Source of the DNA: Staphylococcus durrellii
GTDB lineage: Bacteria > Bacillota > Bacilli > Staphylococcales > Staphylococcaceae
DNA length: 64,000 nt
Direction: 5' to 3'
Assembly: GCF_015594545.1 (NCBI RefSeq)
Contig: NZ_JADIIO010000001.1
Location: forward strand, 2,046,001 to 2,110,000
Part shown: positions 54,198 to 63,973 of the stretch, one piece after another
How positions within the stretch are numbered: position 1 is the stretch's first letter
Layout: every line of letters starts with the position of its first letter
The notes under the pieces: generated by a model
The model's input: only the letters and a program-made list of their open reading frames with translations
What the model was told of the DNA's origin: nothing
Database searches by the model: none
Translations under genes and position numbers: made by a program

Positions 54198-54229
54198 TTA
54201 TAAGTGTGTTATCTACACTATACTTATAA
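54198..54229 (-). promoter_or_regulatory. hxlA promoter -10 with nested inverted repeats (candidate operator)
   Basis: TTATAAGT...ACTTATAA (outer 8-bp arms, 54198-54205 and 54222-54229) encloses GTGT...ACAC (54206-54218). The minus-strand TATAAT of hxlA is at 54197-54202 and overlaps the left arm; there is no good -35. This fits regulator-dependent transcription, for example by formaldehyde. Confidence 0.55.
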
Positions 54230-54596
54230 ATTGCTCATTTTAAGTCCATTAGGGGTTTACCCGTCACAATCCTTATTAAACTTATAAACAAATCTCTAAA
54301 ATGGCAAGAATATATATTTTTCTTCTTACATACTAGTTATTCTGGTTAAAATCATTTATCATGGAAATTTAAATTTATAATTAATTGAGCATAGATGTAC
54401 ATTTCTGTATTCGTTTTTAGTAAAATATAAAGATAATCAATTTTTACCACAAAATATAAGCAATAATATAATAGACATTTGTGAAAAATGAGTGTTGTTC
54501 ATTTATATACTTTATTGTCATTATTAATAATAAGAATATTAGCGCGAAACTTTATAAAGAATATTTTAGCGTTTATTATAATAGGGAGTGAATTTG
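54230..54596. other. Intergenic region between divergent hxlA and yojF
   Basis: AT-rich, about 360 bp, no ORF that I can support. A TATAAT at 54576-54581 lies just before the yojF SD and is too close for a normal leader; TTGTCA at 54516-54521 with TATTAG 16 bp later is a weak alternative promoter. Confidence 0.4.
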
Positions 54597-54956
54597 TTGG
54601 AATTAATAGAATATGACAAAGTACAGTCTTTGCTTGATTCTTACGCGAATAAGCCTGTATATATTCACGTAGAAACTACTAACGGGGCTTATGCTAATCA
54701 TTTTGATCAACGTGTATTTAACGCTGGCACATTTTTAAGAAACATTAATATAACTTTTGAACATGCACAACTTAAAGGTGGAGAAAAAGATCCTTACCGT
54801 GTAGGTTTAAAACTAGTGAACAGTGGTTGGGTTTATGTACAAGGATTAACTCACTTTGAAATTAACGATAATAATGAATTTCTGATAGCTGGTTTTAATT
54901 ATGAAGGTCAATTGGCTGCAACGTTAGAAATCAGTACACAACCATTTAACATATAA
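54597..54956 (+). CDS. yojF: YojF-like (DUF1806) protein
   Basis: About 119 residues: 'YANKPVYIHVETTNGAY', 'GPYRVGLK'-like 'DPYRVGLKLVNSGWVYVQGLT' and 'QLAATLEISTQPF' match YojF. The start is probably TTG 54597, since AGGGAGTG lies about 8 bp upstream; TTG 54594 or GTG 54588 are alternatives. In Bacillus yojF is paired with the bacillithiol deacetylase gene yojG/bshB2, as here (14-bp gap). Its own role is unknown; it may assist BshB2. Confidence 0.86.
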   Translation: MELIEYDKVQSLLDSYANKPVYIHVETTNGAYANHFDQRVFNAGTFLRNINITFEHAQLKGGEKDPYRVGLKLVNSGWVYVQGLTHFEINDNNEFLIAGFNYEGQLAATLEISTQPFNI

Positions 54957-54970
54957 AGGAGGACGAAATC

Positions 54971-55636
54971 ATGTCAGAAGAAAGTCACGTACTCGTAATT
55001 TTTCCACACCCGGATGACGAAACGTTCTCATCAGCTGGAACGTTAGCTCGTTATATCGACAATGGTGTACCGGTTACTTACGCTTGTCTAACCCTCGGAC
55101 AAATGGGGAGAAACTTAGGCAACCCACCATTTGCGACGAGAGAATCATTACCCTACATTCGCGAACGAGAACTCGAAGCAGCTGCTGAAGCAATTGGGAT
55201 TAAAGATTTACGTAAAATGGGATTAAGAGACAAAACAGTTGAATTCGAACCACACGATGAAATGGATTATATGGTAAAATCTTTAATTGACGAATTACAA
55301 CCGTCAGTAATTATTTCATTTTATCCTAATTTTGCAGTACATCCAGATCACGAAGCAACTGCAGAAGCAGTGGTAAGGACTGTTGGTAAAATGCCAAAAG
55401 AAGCAAGACCTAGATTGCAGTTAGTAGCTTTTAGTAACGATGCGCACGAAAAGCTTGGTGAGCCTGATATTTTAAACAAGATCAGTGATTATAAAGATGT
55501 TAAATTACGTGCTTTTGAAGCACATGCATCACAAACAGGTCCTTTTTTACAGCAATTAGCAACTTCTGATGTAGCTGGTGAAGCAAACGGCTTCTTAGAA
55601 GTTGAACCGTATTGGACTTATAACTTTGAATCTTAA
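54971..55636 (+). CDS. bshB2: Bacillithiol biosynthesis deacetylase BshB2
   Basis: 221-residue LmbE-like zinc deacetylase: '[14 protein letters not shown]' gives the His-Asp-Asp metal/base set, and '[14 protein letters not shown]' the further His residues. It removes the acetyl group from GlcNAc-malate in bacillithiol synthesis, or from related bacillithiol conjugates. AGGAGGA before the ATG. Middle gene of yojF-bshB2-folE2. Confidence 0.93.
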   Translation: MSEESHVLVIFPHPDDETFSSAGTLARYIDNGVPVTYACLTLGQMGRNLGNPPFATRESLPYIRERELEAAAEAIGIKDLRKMGLRDKTVEFEPHDEMDYMVKSLIDELQPSVIISFYPNFAVHPDHEATAEAVVRTVGKMPKEARPRLQLVAFSNDAHEKLGEPDILNKISDYKDVKLRAFEAHASQTGPFLQQLATSDVAGEANGFLEVEPYWTYNFES

Positions 55637-55650
55637 GTGGAGGCATTAGC

Positions 55651-56529
55651 ATGACTGAATTAGACTTATCTACAAGAGAAGGAAGATGGAAACATTTTGG
55701 TTCTGTCGATCCTATCGAAGGCACTAAACCTGTCGTCAAAGAAGAAATGACCGACTTACAAAGTACAAACAAAAACTTTTTATTCGATATAGAAGAAGTA
55801 GGCATTAAAAACTTGGTTTACCCTGTACGAATTGATGATTATCAAACAGCTGGAACGTTTAGCTTTTCCACAAGTTTGAATCAAGATGAAAAAGGTATTA
55901 ACATGAGTCGTATTCTTGAAAGCGTTGAGAAACATTATGATAACGGAATCCAACTTAATTTCACTTCACTTAATGAAGTGTTGGGTACTTTACAACATAG
56001 TATGAACCAAAGTGCTGCTGGTGTGGATGTTTCGGGAAAATGGTTTTTCAATCGTTTAAGTCCAGTAACTAACATTAAAGCGATAGGTAATGCTGACGTT
56101 ACATTTGGTTTAGCAATTGACGGCGATGCTGTCACACGTAAAGAATTAACTGTCAATGTCGCCGTTACAACACTATGTCCTTGTTCTAAAGAAATAAGCG
56201 AATATTCAGCACATAACCAACGTGGCTATGTTACTGTAAAGGCTTATTTGAACAAAGAGACACCTTTAAGTGATAACTATAAAGAAATTATTTTAGACGC
56301 TATGGAAGCTAATGCTAGCTCAATTTTATATCCAATCTTAAAGCGCCCTGACGAAAAAAGTGTCACTGAGCGCGCCTATGAGAATCCACGATTTGTAGAA
56401 GACCTTATTCGTCTTATTGCTGCCGATTTAGTGGAATTTGATTGGATTGAAGGGTTCGATATAGAATGTCGTAATGAAGAATCCATCCACCAACATGACG
56501 CTTTCGCAAAAATTAAATATAGAAAATAA
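55651..56529 (+). CDS. folE2: GTP cyclohydrolase IB (FolE2)
   Basis: 292 residues, type IB GTP cyclohydrolase for folate synthesis with various metals (useful under zinc limitation). Zinc/substrate motif '[20 protein letters not shown]' with the catalytic Cys, conserved Glu in '[13 protein letters not shown]' region, and '[11 protein letters not shown]' at the C-terminus. GTGGAGG is the SD, 14 bp after bshB2. Confidence 0.96.
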   Translation: MTELDLSTREGRWKHFGSVDPIEGTKPVVKEEMTDLQSTNKNFLFDIEEVGIKNLVYPVRIDDYQTAGTFSFSTSLNQDEKGINMSRILESVEKHYDNGIQLNFTSLNEVLGTLQHSMNQSAAGVDVSGKWFFNRLSPVTNIKAIGNADVTFGLAIDGDAVTRKELTVNVAVTTLCPCSKEISEYSAHNQRGYVTVKAYLNKETPLSDNYKEIILDAMEANASSILYPILKRPDEKSVTERAYENPRFVEDLIRLIAADLVEFDWIEGFDIECRNEESIHQHDAFAKIKYRK

Positions 56530-56542
56530 TAAATTTTACTTT

Positions 56543-56600
56543 TACTGGAATAATCCATTTTATGTAACTCTGTTTACATGTGATTATTCCAGTTTTTTAT
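56543..56600 (+). terminator. folE2 operon terminator
   Basis: 12-bp stem ACTGGAATAATC / GATTATTCCAGT with inner ATGTAA/TTTACAT pairing and a T6 tail. Confidence 0.92.
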
Positions 56601-56806
56601 TTAAAACTAAATTATTAGGTTTTAGCTTTAAATTTTTTAGCTTAAAATAAAATTACCAAAAATAATGTAAATAAATAAACATAAAGAGTAAAAAAATAAT
56701 ACCCCCATTAAATGAAAATCATATTAAAATAATTACTATATGATATGTGTATTTAGCAATTTCTTCTCTTCATATATAATTATTTATCATTGTGTGGTGA
56801 TTAAGT

Positions 56807-57619
56807 GTGGATTTTTCATTAACAATTTTCAATAACGAACATGTATTACAACATCTTACTAATTTAAGTCGTATTAATGTTTATTTAATTATTAATGGGA
56901 ATATCTCTCTCTTAAAAAATAACGAATTGCAGCATTACCATGTAGGTGATGTTTTTCACATTTTTGATTTTGACCAAACTGTTATTTTTCCTCATCATGC
57001 TTCCCTGTTAAAATTATCAATAAATCAACATTATTTTTATGAGTTGTTTCAACCTTCAAATCAACCTATCAATTGTTTAAATTATCCAAGCAATCAATTA
57101 TTAATAAATGCACTGTATGCTTTACATCAAAGTGAATTTTCGCGCTTCAAACATACAATCAACTTATATTTCCAACATATATTTAATACAGTGAACGTTG
57201 ATTTAGCCGAGCATCAATCATCGAATAGTTCCTATGGATTCACATTAATTAAAAGCGTAATTCATTATATTAATACGCATTGCATAGATACTTTACTATG
57301 CAAAAACATAGCTCAAACTTACTATGTTAATCATTCTTTTCTATCTCGTGAATTTTCAAAATATATGCATACTACTTTATCAGATTATATTGCTATAGCA
57401 AAAATTACTCATAATGCCAAACAATTACTTGAACAATCTAATGATGCCCATGCGTGGCATGATTATGGCTTTCATACTTATTCTGATTACGTGACACGCT
57501 TTCAACACGTTTATCACTGCCCACCTGATAAATGGGCAGAAAAAAAGATCACAGATATAAAGCTTGTTAAGCACAAGCTCAATAAGAATATAATGTCTCA
57601 AATAAGTAAAATTAAATAA
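56807..57619 (+). CDS. AraC-family transcriptional regulator
   Basis: 270 residues: N-terminal cupin-like sensing region (about 1-100) and C-terminal double HTH: 'LCKNIAQTYYVNHSFLSREFSKYMHTTLSDYIAIAKI' (read in parts) and 'HDYGFHTYSDYVTRFQHVYHCPPDKW'. GTG start with GTGGTGA upstream. It is followed after 22 bp by a SarA-like gene, forming a regulatory pair. Lower GC than the flanking folE2 operon. In S. aureus this position holds the sdr adhesin genes, to my knowledge. Confidence 0.82.
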   Translation: MDFSLTIFNNEHVLQHLTNLSRINVYLIINGNISLLKNNELQHYHVGDVFHIFDFDQTVIFPHHASLLKLSINQHYFYELFQPSNQPINCLNYPSNQLLINALYALHQSEFSRFKHTINLYFQHIFNTVNVDLAEHQSSNSSYGFTLIKSVIHYINTHCIDTLLCKNIAQTYYVNHSFLSREFSKYMHTTLSDYIAIAKITHNAKQLLEQSNDAHAWHDYGFHTYSDYVTRFQHVYHCPPDKWAEKKITDIKLVKHKLNKNIMSQISKIK

Positions 57620-57641
57620 AATATGTAAAGATGGTGAAAAA

Positions 57642-57980
57642 ATGGATATTATCAAATATGAAGAAAAAAGAACCTTAATAAAAAAAGTAGTAAAACAAAA
57701 CTTAAATATTACTTTGGTGGAAATTGTAATATTAGATAAAATTGCTGAAATTAATAAGACGACTATTGAAGCTTCTGAGCTAAAAAAATCACTATATAAT
57801 AAAAACACGCCTATTTCATCACAATTAAGTAATTTAATTAGTCTTAACTTATTAAAAAAAGAACGTGATTCACATGATGAAAGACGTATTTATCTATACG
57901 ACATAGACTTAGTAAGTATTAATAAAATTTTACAGCAGTACCATTCCATAGTCAGAAAATTAATTAATACTTCATTATAA
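57642..57980 (+). CDS. SarA-family winged-helix regulator
   Basis: 112 residues. The pattern 'ITLVEIVILDKIAEI', 'TPISSQLSNLISLNLLKKERDSHDERRIYLY' is the SarA/SarR-type winged helix with the conserved Asp-Glu-Arg-Arg at the wing. It differs strongly from sarA (9463-9837) and cannot be matched to a named SarA paralogue (SarR, SarS, SarX etc.) with confidence. Poor SD (GATGGTGA). Co-transcribed with the AraC-type gene. Confidence 0.78.
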   Translation: MDIIKYEEKRTLIKKVVKQNLNITLVEIVILDKIAEINKTTIEASELKKSLYNKNTPISSQLSNLISLNLLKKERDSHDERRIYLYDIDLVSINKILQQYHSIVRKLINTSL

Positions 57981-57986
57981 TAAAAA

Positions 57987-58049
57987 AAGCTACTTAAATC
58001 GTTAAATGACATAGCCAGTTTCGCTTATGATTTTAATTTTAAGTAGCTT
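57987..58049. terminator. Bidirectional terminator between the SarA-like gene and azo1
   Basis: AAGCTACTTAAA / TTTAAGTAGCTT, 12-bp perfect stem with a long loop and A7/T7 flank (terminates the minus-strand gene best). Confidence 0.82.
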
Positions 58050-58058
58050 ATTGTTATG

Positions 58059-58625
58059 TTATTTTAAATGTTCGTACGGACTGTTTTTAACAAAAGAAAT
58101 AATTTGATCTACAAACAATTTAGCTCGTAATTGGAACTCTTCGTTTGCTAGATATAATGTACCATCTTCAAGTTTATTATAATCTGAATCATGTGTAGCA
58201 ATTTGTGTAGGTATCGCTATACCTAGTAATGTACGTACTATTAAACGCAGATGGGATAATGGTTCTGCGCTTACGATACCGCCACTATTGCCAATTAAGC
58301 CAACTGGTTTCATTTTAAAATCATCCATCGTTAAATGGTCTAAAGCATTTTTCAATATACCTGAATAAGAGCCATGATAATTTGGACTACCTAAGACGAA
58401 AAAGTCAGCTTCTCTTGCTTTAGATTGTAATTCAACAAGATTATTTTTATAAGTTTCCATAGGCGTTGAAGCACCAGAAACATCTAATTGATGTATTGGT
58501 TTTTCAGCTAAATCAAATATTTCAGTTTCAAAGTCATGCTCTTCAAAATTTCCTTTTAAGTATTGTGATAAAGCTGTCGTATGGGAGCCTAACTTAGCAC
58601 TTCCTACTATGATTAATCCTTTCAT
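58059..58625 (-). CDS. azo1: NADPH-dependent FMN azoreductase Azo1
   Basis: 188 residues, flavodoxin-like: '[13 protein letters not shown]' FMN loop, '[21 protein letters not shown]', '[24 protein letters not shown]' and the end 'SPYEHLK', all matching S. aureus Azo1 as I know it. It reduces azo dyes and quinones with NADPH. It is followed upstream by the Cof-type HAD gene (19-bp gap). Confidence 0.92.
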   Translation of the reverse strand: MKGLIIVGSAKLGSHTTALSQYLKGNFEEHDFETEIFDLAEKPIHQLDVSGASTPMETYKNNLVELQSKAREADFFVLGSPNYHGSYSGILKNALDHLTMDDFKMKPVGLIGNSGGIVSAEPLSHLRLIVRTLLGIAIPTQIATHDSDYNKLEDGTLYLANEEFQLRAKLFVDQIISFVKNSPYEHLK

Positions 58626-58644
58626 TATTAAGTCACCTCATGTA

Positions 58645-59514
58645 TTAATTGTTATATGTTTTAAGTAATTTCATAATGGCCTTGCCGACACCACTCTCTT
58701 CATTGGATTCAGTTTCAAACTTAGCAATTGTTTTAACTTCTGGTGTAGCATTCGCCATTGCAACAGAATAGTCTGCACGTTCAAGCATAGAGATATCATT
58801 TAAATTATCTCCTATTGCCATAACATCGGACATATCAATCCTTAATCTATCAGCAATTGTTTGTAATGCGATGCCTTTTTGCGCATCTGCATGTGTAATT
58901 TCGATATTGCCTCTAGAAGATGAAGATACCGCCAAACTACCTGATTGTGCTAATTCTTCACTAACGCGGTCAATTTTATCTAGATCGCTATCAAAGGCAA
59001 GAATTTTCATCACGATTTCTCCAGGGGTATCTTTAATTTTGTCATAATTTTCGACAACTTTTAATGTGCCATTATCAATTCGTTTTTGTATTCCTGATTT
59101 GATTTTTTCAACGTCAGCTTGTTGACCAGCACGTTCTGCAATATCAATGTAAATTTCTAGATCGCGTTGAGGATTTTCCGTATAAATTCCAATATTGGTA
59201 TATATTTGGTAGTAAATTTCCTCTCTTTTTAGTACATGTGTTATTCTATCGATTAACTCTCTATTTAAATTTGAAGTGCTACTAATATTGAATGATTCAT
59301 CTCTAACTTCCGCACCATTCAAACAGATATAAGGTAATTTTAAATCTGTTTGTGCGATAGGTGTACTAGCTTCATAAAATGCTCGACCTGTGGCAATAAC
59401 TACTGTAATTCCTTGGGATTGAGCATATTTAATAGCTTGAACATTTTCCTCGGAAACTTCATGCGCAGCATTTAATAATGTGCCATCCATATCTGTTGCA
59501 ATTAACTTTATCAT
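58645..59514 (-). CDS. Cof-type HAD phosphatase
   Basis: 289 residues, HAD subclass IIB: motif I 'ATDMDGTLLN', motif II 'VVIATGRAFYEA', motif III Lys in 'HADAQKGIALQ', motif IV 'AIGDNLNDISML'. C2 cap domain between about 85 and 195. These enzymes dephosphorylate sugar phosphates or cofactors; substrate not assignable. All catalytic residues intact. Precedes azo1 in the same direction. Confidence 0.92.
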   Translation of the reverse strand: MIKLIATDMDGTLLNAAHEVSEENVQAIKYAQSQGITVVIATGRAFYEASTPIAQTDLKLPYICLNGAEVRDESFNISSTSNLNRELIDRITHVLKREEIYYQIYTNIGIYTENPQRDLEIYIDIAERAGQQADVEKIKSGIQKRIDNGTLKVVENYDKIKDTPGEIVMKILAFDSDLDKIDRVSEELAQSGSLAVSSSSRGNIEITHADAQKGIALQTIADRLRIDMSDVMAIGDNLNDISMLERADYSVAMANATPEVKTIAKFETESNEESGVGKAIMKLLKTYNN

Positions 59515-59614
59515 TGTATATTTTCGTCCCTTTCCGCATTAAGTTACACACACTAACCCGCTAACCTTTAATTACTCGCACATCTTGTAACTCATTATAT
59601 AGTTTAACAAAACT

Positions 59615-60118
<504 letters not shown>

Positions 60119-60169
60119 TCACATATGGTACAATACTTATTGTCTATTTTAACATTTGGAGCGTTAATC

Positions 60170-60787
60170 ATGAATAAACCATTTATAGCAATTGAAGGCC
60201 CTATTGGCGTTGGAAAATCTTCCTTAACGCATAAATTAAGCCAAGATTTAAATTATTATGAAGAAAACGAAATTATCGATGAAAACCCATTTCTTTCCGA
60301 CTTCTACGATGATATATCAAAATGGAGCTTCCAAACTGAAATGTTTTTTTTATGTAATCGATATAAACAATTTCAAGATTTAGCACATATTCACAAAGGC
60401 ATTGTCAGTGACTACCATATTCATAAAAATAAAATATTCGCACATAATACACTTACCTCAACTGAATATGAAAAATTCTCTCGCATCTATGATATTTTGA
60501 CTGAAGATTTAGAGATGCCTAATATTATAATTTTTTTAGATGCTGATTTAACGGTACTACAAGAACGCATTGCTCAAAGAAACCGTAGTTTCGAGCATCA
60601 AATTTCAGATGATTATTTACTTGCTCTAAAAGAAGATTATACTCATTTTTACAATTCATTAAAAGCAGATGGCCAAAATGTCGTAAAAATCGATACGACT
60701 TCATTAGATTTTGTAGCTAATGATGCTGATTATAATTATATATTAGAACTTGTACGACCATTAATAGGAGGAACAAAATATGAATAA
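60170..60787 (+). CDS. dgk: Deoxyguanosine kinase
   Basis: 205 residues. P-loop 'IEGPIGVGKSSL', 'IVSDYHIHKNKIFA' (the dGK variant of the DRS region), lid 'QRNRSFEHQI'. ATG 60170 gives the normal N-terminus; the longer frame to 60107 is non-coding. It phosphorylates purine deoxynucleosides. It overlaps the next kinase gene by 8 bp, typical of the dgk-dck pair in Firmicutes. Confidence 0.93.
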   Translation: MNKPFIAIEGPIGVGKSSLTHKLSQDLNYYEENEIIDENPFLSDFYDDISKWSFQTEMFFLCNRYKQFQDLAHIHKGIVSDYHIHKNKIFAHNTLTSTEYEKFSRIYDILTEDLEMPNIIIFLDADLTVLQERIAQRNRSFEHQISDDYLLALKEDYTHFYNSLKADGQNVVKIDTTSLDFVANDADYNYILELVRPLIGGTKYE

Positions 60788-61442
60788 CTATGGTATTCCA
60801 CAGGATGCAGTTATTACTATCGCTGGTACTGTTGGTGTCGGAAAATCTACTTTAACTCAAGCTTTAGCAGATCGTTTAAATTTCCGTACTTCATTTGAAA
60901 ATGTCGATCATAATCCTTATTTAGATAAATTTTACCATGACTTCCAACGTTGGAGCTTTCATTTACAAATCTATTTTTTAGCAGAGCGCTTTAAAGAACA
61001 GAAACGTATGTTTGAGTATGGTGGTGGATTTGTCCAAGATCGCTCAATCTATGAAGACGTAGATATTTTTGCAAAAATGCACGAAGCACAAGGTACAATG
61101 ACACAAGAAGACTTTAATACTTATTCTGAGCTATTTAATGCAATGGTGATGACACCTTATTTCCCAAAACCAGACGTCCTTATATATTTGGAATGCGATT
61201 ATGATGAAGTTATCGATCGTATAAAACAACGTGGTCGTCAAATGGAAATCGAAACTGACCCTCAATATTGGCAAAAATTATTCCAACGTTATGAAAATTG
61301 GATTAGTCAATTTAATGTATGCCCTGTCGTGCGTGTAAACATTAATGAATATGACCTACATGCTGATCCAGATTCACTCGACGTGGTTATTAATAAAATT
61401 AAATCTGTAATCGACACCTATAGAAAAGTTGATCAACGATAA
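60780..61442 (+). CDS. dck: Deoxyadenosine/deoxycytidine kinase
   Basis: 220 residues. P-loop 'IAGTVGVGKSTLTQAL', 'FVQDRSIYEDVDIFAKM' (D-R-S catalytic motif) and lid 'RIKQRGRQMEIE'. AGGAGG inside dgk serves as SD; ATGAATAA overlap couples translation. Salvages deoxyadenosine and deoxycytidine for DNA precursors. Confidence 0.93.
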   Translation: MNNYGIPQDAVITIAGTVGVGKSTLTQALADRLNFRTSFENVDHNPYLDKFYHDFQRWSFHLQIYFLAERFKEQKRMFEYGGGFVQDRSIYEDVDIFAKMHEAQGTMTQEDFNTYSELFNAMVMTPYFPKPDVLIYLECDYDEVIDRIKQRGRQMEIETDPQYWQKLFQRYENWISQFNVCPVVRVNINEYDLHADPDSLDVVINKIKSVIDTYRKVDQR

Positions 61443-61446
61443 TACT

Positions 61447-61493
61447 AAAAAGGTTGAAACAATGTTAGCACTAGCTCTTTGTTTCAACCTTTT
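61447..61493. terminator. Bidirectional terminator after the kinase pair
   Basis: AAAAGGTTGAAACAA / TTGTTTCAACCTTTT, 15-bp perfect stem, 16-base loop. Confidence 0.92.
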
Positions 61494-61496
61494 ATA

Positions 61497-61886
61497 TTAT
61501 TCAATATGGTTACGGTTAATGATTTTATCAATTTCATCATCATAAACTTTTTTGTTAAAGTAACTATCATCTACTTGCTCTAGACCAAACGTATTTGCCT
61601 TTTCTTTATCATTAGTTCCAATATATTGATTGCCATCACTATCTTGATAATAATCAAAAATTACACCTTCATACCGAGCCTCTTGAAACAACTCATATAA
61701 CTCTTCTAATTCATCCCTAGCTACGTGTTTATAATATAATGTATGAGAAGTATGAGCTTTAGTTTGAGCAATAAATCCTTGTTCCTCGGCATTCTCTTGT
61801 TCGGTAACTAACAACACATCATTGCCATGTATACTAACAACTTTGTATGTAACATTGTTATAAATCGCATACTTGCCATCAATCAT
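61497..61886 (-). CDS. Conserved staphylococcal protein of unknown function
   Basis: 129 residues, acidic, soluble. N-terminal strands 'GKYAIYNNVTYKVVSIHGNDVLLVTEQ' suggest a small beta-barrel; then helices 'ARDELEELYELFQEARYEGVIFDYY'. No known motif. ATG 61886 is chosen because the in-frame GTG (61895) lies in the GAGGTGG SD. Monocistronic, convergent with dck. Confidence 0.75.
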   Translation of the reverse strand: MIDGKYAIYNNVTYKVVSIHGNDVLLVTEQENAEEQGFIAQTKAHTSHTLYYKHVARDELEELYELFQEARYEGVIFDYYQDSDGNQYIGTNDKEKANTFGLEQVDDSYFNKKVYDDEIDKIINRNHIE

Positions 61887-61954
61887 TGCAACCACCTCTT
61901 TAAGAAACTCATAATATATGTTTTGTATATTATGACATAACTACATCATTAATC

Positions 61955-62647
61955 CTATTGATTTATTATATCGATTACTTCATTTATAGTCGGTATGATA
62001 TAGTCCGCGTCTAAAAAACTTTCTTCCACATCTACACCAGTTAACACGGCGATAGATAACCCTAATTTAGCATTTTTACCTGTTTTAATATCATTTGCAG
62101 TATCGCCAACAATTGCCACCTCTTTAGGATTGACATCATAGTTATCAAATAAAGGGTTCAACACTTCTGGATTAGGTTTTTCTACTGCATTGGCTTCAGT
62201 AGAGATAATCACATCAAAAAACTGCTTACTTTGTGTAACTTCTAAAAATTGTTCTACGCCTTTTTTCGAATCACTCGTAACAATCCCCATTTTATAACCT
62301 TGTTGTTGTAAGGTTGCTAATGTTTGATATGCTCCTTCTACCCATTCATTGTCAGGTACGCGATTATCTACTAAAGTTTGACTACGTTTCTGCACCCATT
62401 TAGTAACATCTTGTTGAGCAATATCATTAAATGCCTCTACCATATTATCTAGTGCACCAGATGCCATAATAGTTCCCTGTTGAATTTCTCCATCTACGAT
62501 ACCTAATCGTGCATAAGCAGCGTTCACATCAGTAATTCTTTCTTGGTAGCGTTCAATAAAATCGTCAACTAATTGTAAACCAATAGTCATCCAACTGCGA
62601 TCAAAATATATTAAGGTACCGTCTTTATCAAATAAAATCCATTTCAT
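61955..62647 (-). CDS. HAD hydrolase, Gph/PpaX-like
   Basis: 230 residues, subclass IA: motif I 'LFDKDGTLI' (the second Asp kept), motif II 'GIVTSDSKKG', motif III 'VEKPNPEVL', motif IV 'IVGDTANDIKTG'. C1 helical cap between about 15 and 85. Likely a phosphatase for phosphoglycolate, pyrophosphate or a nucleotide. Conserved next to ilvE in staphylococci as I know it. ATG 62647 after AGGAG. Confidence 0.9.
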   Translation of the reverse strand: MKWILFDKDGTLIYFDRSWMTIGLQLVDDFIERYQERITDVNAAYARLGIVDGEIQQGTIMASGALDNMVEAFNDIAQQDVTKWVQKRSQTLVDNRVPDNEWVEGAYQTLATLQQQGYKMGIVTSDSKKGVEQFLEVTQSKQFFDVIISTEANAVEKPNPEVLNPLFDNYDVNPKEVAIVGDTANDIKTGKNAKLGLSIAVLTGVDVEESFLDADYIIPTINEVIDIINQ

Positions 62648-62825
62648 CAAATTACAACTCCTATGAAATTGTCATTGCTTTTAAAATAATTTGTTACTTT
62701 ACTCTTAAGATTAAAAAAGACATATATCAAAACATTTCTTTAAACATAATGAGCATAAGTTAATAACAGCATTATATATTTAAAGATTCAATAGTTTTGA
62801 CATTGCCTTTAAGCTAAATTAATCA

Positions 62826-63902
62826 TTAATATTTAGGTACAACTACTCTCCAATTCTGCGGATCATTAAGTTTACCACTTTGAATGCCAACATAATTATC
62901 GTAAAGTTTTTGTGTGATTTCGCCTGTTTCATTGTTATTAATAACGATTTCTTTTTCACCATATTTCAGCTGTCCAACAGGAGATATTACCGCTGCAGTT
63001 CCTGTACCAAATACTTCTGATAGTTTACCTTTACGTTGAGATTCAATTAATTCATCAATAGAGACACGACGTTCTTCAACATCATAACCTAATTGTTTTG
63101 ATAATTCGATAACAGTTTTTCGTGTAATCCCCGGTAAAATACTACCATTTAATTTTGGTGTTACAATTGTGCCATTTTCAACGAAGAAGATATTCATGCT
63201 ACCTACTTCTTCTATATATTTTTGTTCAACACCATCTAACCATAACACTTGATCATAGCCTAGTTTAGACGCATTCGTTTGCGCTTTTAGACTTGCTGCA
63301 TAGTTACCTGCAACCTTCGCATGCCCTACACCACCACGAACAGCTCGCACATATTCATCTTCTACATAAATCTTAGTCGGTCTTAATGATTCTCCACCAT
63401 AGTATGAACCTGATGGCGATAAAATAATAAGTAATTTATAAGAATAAGATGGTCTAACACCTAGCATACCTTCAGTAGCGAAAACGTAAGGTCGTATATA
63501 TAAAGATTGTCCTTCACCTTCAGGTACCCAGTCACGTTCTACATCGACTAATTGTTTAAGACCTTCTAGTAAAACACCTTCATCTACTTCTGGCATATCT
63601 AGTCTATTTAAAGAGTCATTAATACGTTTAAAGTTTTCATCTGGTCTAAATAATACGACTTCATCATTATGCTTGTAAGCTTTTAAACCTTCAAAGACTG
63701 CTTGTCCATAATGCAATGCCTGTGCTGCTGGAGAAATTTCAATTGGTCCATAAGGCACAATCTTTAGGTCATGCCACCCTTTATCCAAATCATAGTCGAA
63801 GCTTAGCATATAGTCAGTAAAATATTTACCAAAACCTAAATCACTTGGATCTGGTTTTTCTTTTAAGTTTTCACGTTGTACAAATTCAATTTTTTCTGAC
63901 AT
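62826..63902 (-). CDS. ilvE: Branched-chain amino acid aminotransferase
   Basis: 358 residues, fold type IV PLP enzyme. PLP Lys in '[16 protein letters not shown]', '[15 protein letters not shown]' and '[16 protein letters not shown]' motifs complete. Makes Leu, Ile and Val or their keto-acids for branched fatty acids. GGAGGA is the SD; promoter at 63945-63973. No T-box leader is visible in the short upstream region. Confidence 0.96.
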   Translation of the reverse strand: MSEKIEFVQRENLKEKPDPSDLGFGKYFTDYMLSFDYDLDKGWHDLKIVPYGPIEISPAAQALHYGQAVFEGLKAYKHNDEVVLFRPDENFKRINDSLNRLDMPEVDEGVLLEGLKQLVDVERDWVPEGEGQSLYIRPYVFATEGMLGVRPSYSYKLLIILSPSGSYYGGESLRPTKIYVEDEYVRAVRGGVGHAKVAGNYAASLKAQTNASKLGYDQVLWLDGVEQKYIEEVGSMNIFFVENGTIVTPKLNGSILPGITRKTVIELSKQLGYDVEERRVSIDELIESQRKGKLSEVFGTGTAAVISPVGQLKYGEKEIVINNNETGEITQKLYDNYVGIQSGKLNDPQNWRVVVPKY

Positions 63903-63944
63903 GATTTATTCCTCCAGTAAGTTCTAAAATTTTCTTTAAAGTCA

Positions 63945-63973
63945 ATTATACCAATCGTATGAAGCGCGTTCAA
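63945..63973 (-). promoter_or_regulatory. Sigma-A promoter of ilvE
   Basis: TTGAAC (63968-63973), 17-bp spacer, TATAAT (63945-63950) preceded by TGG, giving an extended -10. Leader about 35 nt. Confidence 0.82.
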
